In this document: in pieces, positions 59,781 to 64,000 of the stretch | Layout: every line of letters starts with the position of its first letter | Position numbering within the stretch: position 1 is the stretch's first letter | Source: Isosphaera pallida ATCC 43644 | GTDB lineage: Bacteria; Planctomycetota; Planctomycetia; Isosphaerales; Isosphaeraceae | Direction: 5' to 3' | DNA length: 64,000 nt | Assembly (NCBI RefSeq): GCF_000186345.1 | Contig: NC_014962.1 | Span: 248,001 to 312,000, forward strand | Notes under the pieces: generated by a model | Seen by the model: only the letters and a program-made list of their open reading frames with translations | Databases searched by the model: none | Told to the model about the DNA's origin: nothing | Position numbers and translations under genes: made by a program

Positions 59781-61150
59781 TGCGGCTCGCTCCGGTCTAG
59801 TTCGGGCGGCGTAGCTTGTGTTTTGAGGTGAGGTTGGTCGAGGCGTGGGGTGGCGTCGGGTCGCCGCGCTTGAAGGCGTCGACGCAGGTCGTCGAAGTCG
59901 TGATGAATCTCTAGAGGCCAACCGACCGGCGAGCGGGCGTCCACCTGTTCGCGAAAGGTGAGGATGGCGTCGAGGCGGACGCGGATGACCGGGTCGCTCG
60001 ATTCAGCGGCGAGGGCGGGAGTCAATCCTTCCAGACCCTGACGGGGCTGGTGAATCCAGGTGTTGCGGTAGTAGTCATCGAGCGCCTCCTGGGCGAGGCG
60101 TCGCCGTTGGTCTTCGGGGAGGCCGACCGGCAGACGCGTCAGCCAGGCGGCCGCGTCGAGCATGTTGAGGGGCAGGGGGGAACTGAGCCGTTGGACGGGG
60201 CGGCAGGAGGCGTCGGGGCGAAGCATGGGTAGGAACGTCTCGACCCGTCTAAGCGACTCGGGGTCGGGGCTGGAAAAGCGCAACTCGTTGGGTTGCACCA
60301 AAACCGAGCACATAACACGAGCGGGACGGCTTGGGGGCGGGGGCGGGGTGGAGTCGGGGTCCCCGTAGCCGCTGGTTGGTTCGCCCACCTCGGTCAACGC
60401 GCGATCCAACAACTCGTAGACCTGAAGATCCGTGGCGACTGGTTCCAGGGTGTCGGGTCTCAAGGGGGTGGCGAACCGCCTGAGCCGGCCGGCTTCTTCG
60501 AGCTGGGCGATCCAAAGATCGTCTCGACTGTGACGCGGCATAACCAAAGTGTGGGACCACTCGTCGGCGAAGCGTTCGGCCCCAGCTCCTTGACGCAGAA
60601 CTTCAGCAACGACCCAGGCGGCGGCGGCCTGATCGGGCCGCGTGGCCGCGTCGAGCCGAACGACCCGGTCGAGGGCGGCTAGGGCGTCGGCGTTGTGACC
60701 GAGCCAGGCCAGGCAGAGGGCGTGGTTGAAGGCCGCGTCGGCGTCCTCGGGATCAGCTGCCATGAGCTGCGCGAACACGTCGGCGGCCGCGTCCAAGTCC
60801 TCCTGATCGCGGGCTAGCAGCACGGCGTTCCAACGCGCTCGGCGTATCGGGATGCTGGGCATCCGAAACCGATAGACCGCGCGGGCGGCGTGGGGCAGGT
60901 GGGGGGCCTTGAGCAGCGCCTCCAGCGCCTGTTTGGCGGCAGAGTCGTTGGGGTTGTCGCGCAACACCCGACTCCAGCAAGCCCAGGCGGCCAGAGGACG
61001 TTGCAACCGCAATTGGTTCCATCCGGTCATCACCGGAGGGGGATCACTGGAAGGATTGGTCGTGTTGACGTTGCTGTCAACGTCTCGGGGCGTTCCCATG
61101 GGGGAGTCGGTTGAGGAGGGAACGACATCTGGGCGTCTCGGCTCATCCAT
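59777..61150 (-). CDS. TPR-like hypothetical protein
   Basis: About 457 residues from ATG 61150. An N-terminal low-complexity segment is followed by TPR-type helical pairs ([60 protein letters not shown]). The C-terminal half is not recognised and contains [17 protein letters not shown] and [15 protein letters not shown]. It is coupled to hisI by ATGA overlap and follows the SEC-C gene by 250 bases. A protein-interaction role is the only inference. Confidence 0.7.
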   Translation of the reverse strand: MDEPRRPDVVPSSTDSPMGTPRDVDSNVNTTNPSSDPPPVMTGWNQLRLQRPLAAWACWSRVLRDNPNDSAAKQALEALLKAPHLPHAARAVYRFRMPSIPIRRARWNAVLLARDQEDLDAAADVFAQLMAADPEDADAAFNHALCLAWLGHNADALAALDRVVRLDAATRPDQAAAAWVVAEVLRQGAGAERFADEWSHTLVMPRHSRDDLWIAQLEEAGRLRRFATPLRPDTLEPVATDLQVYELLDRALTEVGEPTSGYGDPDSTPPPPPSRPARVMCSVLVQPNELRFSSPDPESLRRVETFLPMLRPDASCRPVQRLSSPLPLNMLDAAAWLTRLPVGLPEDQRRRLAQEALDDYYRNTWIHQPRQGLEGLTPALAAESSDPVIRVRLDAILTFREQVDARSPVGWPLEIHHDFDDLRRRLQARRPDATPRLDQPHLKTQATPPELDRSEPQ

Positions 61151-61400
61151 CGTCGCCGGTGGCCTCGACGGGAAAAGCGGTCGCGCCGCAGGGGGTGACG
61201 TTGTGTCCGGGCGGGACCGAAAACGCGGGGGGGGGAACGAACGACGGGTTAGCGGGGAACGCCTCTCTTTCAACTCACCCGATCCGCGCTACGGGAACCC
61301 GTGCGGGGCAGCGGACGGGGCGAAGGCGAGGCGATTGTTTGACGAAGACAATGCGCAACGAAACCCAAGGTCAGCCAAGAAAAACGAGGACGACCTAAAC

Positions 61401-63695
61401 TCAACGCCCCGGCAGGATGAGCGACTTGGCCGAACCCGATCCTTCGTCGCCGCCGGGGATCCAAATCTTGGGACGAACCGGCTCGCGGTCGCCGAGTTCG
61501 GGATGACGGGTAGCTGGAATGATTTTGGAACCATATCGCGCGATGAGGAAGTCGAGCGGCGCGGTATCCAGCATCGCTGTGTCCGGTTGTTCGGGATGGG
61601 GGATCAAACGGACCAACCCCAGCTGGGACAAATGATGGATCAGCACCGGTAGAGTCTCTTTGGAGGCTGAGTAGCGCTGGAACAGCTTTTGGAACAGAGG
61701 CACCCAGGACTCCGGGGGTTCGGCCTGACTGCGGACCCGGGCTTCGAGCAGATCCCAGGTGGCGGCGTGGGATCCCTTGGCACGGAGGGGGTCGGCTTGG
61801 CGTCCCTGTTCGATCGTGCGGAGGGCCTCTTCGGCGTCGCCCCGTAGTAGGGGGATGCTCAGGAGGTCGCCGTAGAGTCGTCGAAGGTCCAGATCGAGTT
61901 GAGCGAGGACCTCGGGCTGGTGGCGGGCCAGCGCCTGGGCGAACCGGTACAACGCGGCGAGTTGGGCGTAAACCTTGGCTTGGAAGTACAAGCCCAGCAG
62001 GATGGTAGGAGTGAAGCTCTCGCTGATCTGGATCAGGTGAAGCCGAGCCGCTGGAATCTGGAGGAAGTCGATCCGGCCCTCGACCAGTTCGACGACCACG
62101 GGGGGTTCGGGCGCGAGTCCCAGCTGCTGCCGCAGGTCGTCGAGCGAGAGAATCCCCTTGAGGGCCACCGAGACTTCCATCGCCAAGAACATGGCCCGCA
62201 GCACGATTCGGGTCTCCGAGTCGTGCACGGCGTGTTCGGCGGCCTGGCGGGGGGTGCGGCCGTTGAGCGTGGGGTGGGGGATGTCGGGCCAGCGCTCGTG
62301 GAGCAGCCGATGAAGTTCCTCGCGCTGGAAGCGTCGGAAGGTCAGCAGAGGCAGGCCGGGAGGGGCGACCAAGGTGTTTCGCAGGGGAACCAGGTGGGTG
62401 GGTTCGCGGCCGACGACTTCGGTTTTGGGGTGGGCCGGCGGCACCGCGTCGCCCAGAAGGCCGGTGATGCGTTGTTGAAGCCCGGCCAGTCCTTCGTTCT
62501 CGAAGGTCTCGAGCGCGATTTTGTCGCGGAAGAGGTAGAGCCGGGCGAGTTCGCGAGGGAGGTCGGCGGCGGTGAGTTCGGCGAATCGGCTGGAGGGCGG
62601 GGGAGGGCGATCGACGATGAGGAACAGGTCGGTTGGCTCGTTAGGATCGTCGGGGTCCTGGGGCGGCGGTGAGGGTTGGCGAATGGCCAGTTCCTCGGCG
62701 AGGATGCGTTCCAACGCAGCGCGACGGTCGCGCAGCGGCCAGACCAGTTGCACCCGTTCTAGGGTCGGCACCGCGTCCAGGGGGGTGAGGCTCTGGCAGA
62801 GGCATTCGAGATCGACCGCCTCCTCGGTTTCGCCCAAGGTGGGGCGGACTCTTCTCAAGCTGGCCAGGGCGTCCCGATCTCGTCCCAAGTGGGCCAGGGT
62901 GAGACCGAGGTTGAGCCACGTGGCGACGCCGCCCTTGTTCTCTTTGGCGAATCGCTCGAACCGCTCGACCGCCTTGAGCCAATAGCCCCGGTGGACCCAG
63001 GCGACCGCCTCCTCAAATTCGCAAGCCTCCCGCTCCGAGAGATCCTCGGGTGCGGCGGCGAGCTTAGGGGGTTGCTTGGCCCAAGGAACAATGGCCGGGG
63101 TCATCAGGAGTTCCAGACCACGCGAGTGGTCGTCGTTCTCCGCCTTGGCGTTGACGCCGGCTTTGGGATCGAGTGGTTCCTGAGCGTCCAGCATATCGGC
63201 GAGTTCGGCGTGACGCGCCGCGGCCAACGGGTGGCCCTCGGCGATCAGCACGGTAGCGGTGAATTCGGCGAGTTCGGCCAACAGGTGACGACGCTCCGGC
63301 GTGGTGGCATTGAGGGCGTTCTGGAGCAGCTCGACCACTGCCCCGGCGTGCCCTCGAGCCTTGCCGTTATCCGACTGGTTGGAGAAAAGCAGCCGGGCCA
63401 TAGCAGACAGGGCCACCGGGTGGTCGGGTTGGATTTTCAGAACCCGCGCCACCAAGTCGCGGGCCTTGTCGGGCCGCCCGGCCTGGCTTTCGGCGTTGGC
63501 TTTATTCAGCAGCAGCCAAGGCACGTCAGGGAACCGGGCCAAGCCTTCGTCGAGCGACCTGGCCTCGGCCTCGCGCTGGCCATTTTCACGCTCCAGAGTG
63601 ACCCGTTTGATGAAGGTCTCAGCCTTCTGGCAGCAGAACTTGTATTTCTTTCCGCTGCCGCAGGGGCAGGGGGCGTACTGATCGACCAGCGACAT
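61401..63695 (-). CDS. SEC-C motif and TPR protein
   Basis: 764 residues. A zinc-binding SEC-C motif opens the protein (YAPCPCGSGKKYKFCC), as at the end of SecA and in many small adaptors. TPR-like repeats follow (EGLARFPDVPWLLLNKANAE, DLVARVLKIQPDHPVALSAM, AVERFERFAKENKGGVATWL, NLGLTLAHLGRDRDALASLR). A long unassigned C-terminal half ends RYGSKIIPATRHPELGDREP, with a helical centre (YAQLAALYRFAQALARHQPE). It probably acts as an interaction scaffold. It is the first gene of a run with the TPR protein and hisI. Confidence 0.82.
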   Translation of the reverse strand: MSLVDQYAPCPCGSGKKYKFCCQKAETFIKRVTLERENGQREAEARSLDEGLARFPDVPWLLLNKANAESQAGRPDKARDLVARVLKIQPDHPVALSAMARLLFSNQSDNGKARGHAGAVVELLQNALNATTPERRHLLAELAEFTATVLIAEGHPLAAARHAELADMLDAQEPLDPKAGVNAKAENDDHSRGLELLMTPAIVPWAKQPPKLAAAPEDLSEREACEFEEAVAWVHRGYWLKAVERFERFAKENKGGVATWLNLGLTLAHLGRDRDALASLRRVRPTLGETEEAVDLECLCQSLTPLDAVPTLERVQLVWPLRDRRAALERILAEELAIRQPSPPPQDPDDPNEPTDLFLIVDRPPPPSSRFAELTAADLPRELARLYLFRDKIALETFENEGLAGLQQRITGLLGDAVPPAHPKTEVVGREPTHLVPLRNTLVAPPGLPLLTFRRFQREELHRLLHERWPDIPHPTLNGRTPRQAAEHAVHDSETRIVLRAMFLAMEVSVALKGILSLDDLRQQLGLAPEPPVVVELVEGRIDFLQIPAARLHLIQISESFTPTILLGLYFQAKVYAQLAALYRFAQALARHQPEVLAQLDLDLRRLYGDLLSIPLLRGDAEEALRTIEQGRQADPLRAKGSHAATWDLLEARVRSQAEPPESWVPLFQKLFQRYSASKETLPVLIHHLSQLGLVRLIPHPEQPDTAMLDTAPLDFLIARYGSKIIPATRHPELGDREPVRPKIWIPGGDEGSGSAKSLILPGR

Positions 63696-64000
63696 CCTCG
63701 TGAATCCTTTGAGCCGGAACTGCCAGGTAGGATCTGATGAGGACTCGATCAGTCTTCGGACCGAGCGGCCTCAACCCCCTGGCTCCTCGGGGTTGGTTTT
63801 CTAGGCGAAGCGGGTGGATGGGAAGGAACGTGGGCGTTGCCGTTGCCGTTGAGGGTAAGGTTCACGATAGCAAAGCCCACCCTATGGCGTCCATGCCGCC
63901 GAACCCGTCCGCCCGACCCCATCCACGGCGTAACGCGGCTCGACCCGGCAATAGTTCCAAGCGACGTGGGCCGGGCGGTCAGTCGTTGTTGGGACCCAAC
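63696..64000. other. Window-end intergenic region
   Basis: 305 bases upstream of the SEC-C gene with no coding frame, hairpin or RNA gene I can support. Confidence 0.4.

Noticed and set aside
1-64000. tRNA, rRNA or other structural RNA genes
   Set aside because: Scanning gaps for T-loop-like GGTTCGAATCC patterns and paired arms gave nothing supportable. A covariance-model search would settle it.
1-64000. Mobile elements or prophage
   Set aside because: No transposase, integrase, recombinase or flanking terminal repeats were recognised.

Overview
The window looks like chromosome of a GC-rich planctomycete, most plausibly Isosphaera-like. This is inference from gene content, not from a marker gene. 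The supporting content is a sulfatase, an FGE-like domain protein, a DUF1080 fusion, a stand-alone LigD-type phosphoesterase domain, SEC-C/TPR proteins, an ECF sigma factor, very large ABC permeases and many proline-rich secreted proteins. Coding density is high and genes lie on both strands. I see no rRNA, tRNA, CRISPR array, insertion sequence or phage signature.

Layout. 0-7.5 kb: the 3' part of pheT, a convergent GT4 glycosyltransferase, a VOC protein, a large outer-membrane porin and a secreted sulfatase. 7.6-20.6 kb: a long co-directional cell-surface block containing a methyltransferase, a lipid-linked-glycan flippase-like protein, a GT-C-like membrane protein, an FAH-family hydrolase, an MBOAT acyltransferase, two tandem-duplicated membrane-anchored SGNH proteins, an adenylation-domain ligase and a lysophospholipid-type acyltransferase. 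The MBOAT, SGNH and adenylation genes recall the DltB, DltD and DltA components of teichoic-acid D-alanylation, but no carrier-protein gene is visible.

20.6-32.9 kb: a coiled-coil protein of unknown function, an S9 peptidase, a DinB protein, a fused protein with two serine-penicillin-enzyme active sites around a peptidoglycan-binding domain, serA, xseA, a membrane-anchored hypothetical and a small HD alarmone-hydrolase-like protein. 33.3-38.3 kb: an ABC export region (large permease, ATPase, anchored accessory protein) interrupted by an LPS-kinase-like gene. 38.7-44.2 kb: rlmN, an ECF sigma factor, a ComF-family protein, hemC and a class I aminotransferase.

44.5-49.2 kb: a secreted protein with a decayed zincin motif, an Asp-rich repeat protein and a Gfo/Idh/MocA oxidoreductase. 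49.3-56.2 kb: a second large ABC permease, a three-domain secreted protein (alpha/alpha toroid, DUF1080, esterase), a LigD phosphoesterase-like protein and a NYN-LOTUS protein preceded by a run of inverted repeats. 56.3-64 kb: an anchored FGE-like protein, a class V aminotransferase, and a SEC-C/TPR gene, TPR gene and hisI reading in one direction.

The strongest candidates for an undescribed system are the carrier-less Dlt-like acylation cassette at 13.4-20.6 kb and the multidomain fusions at 25.1 and 51.5 kb.
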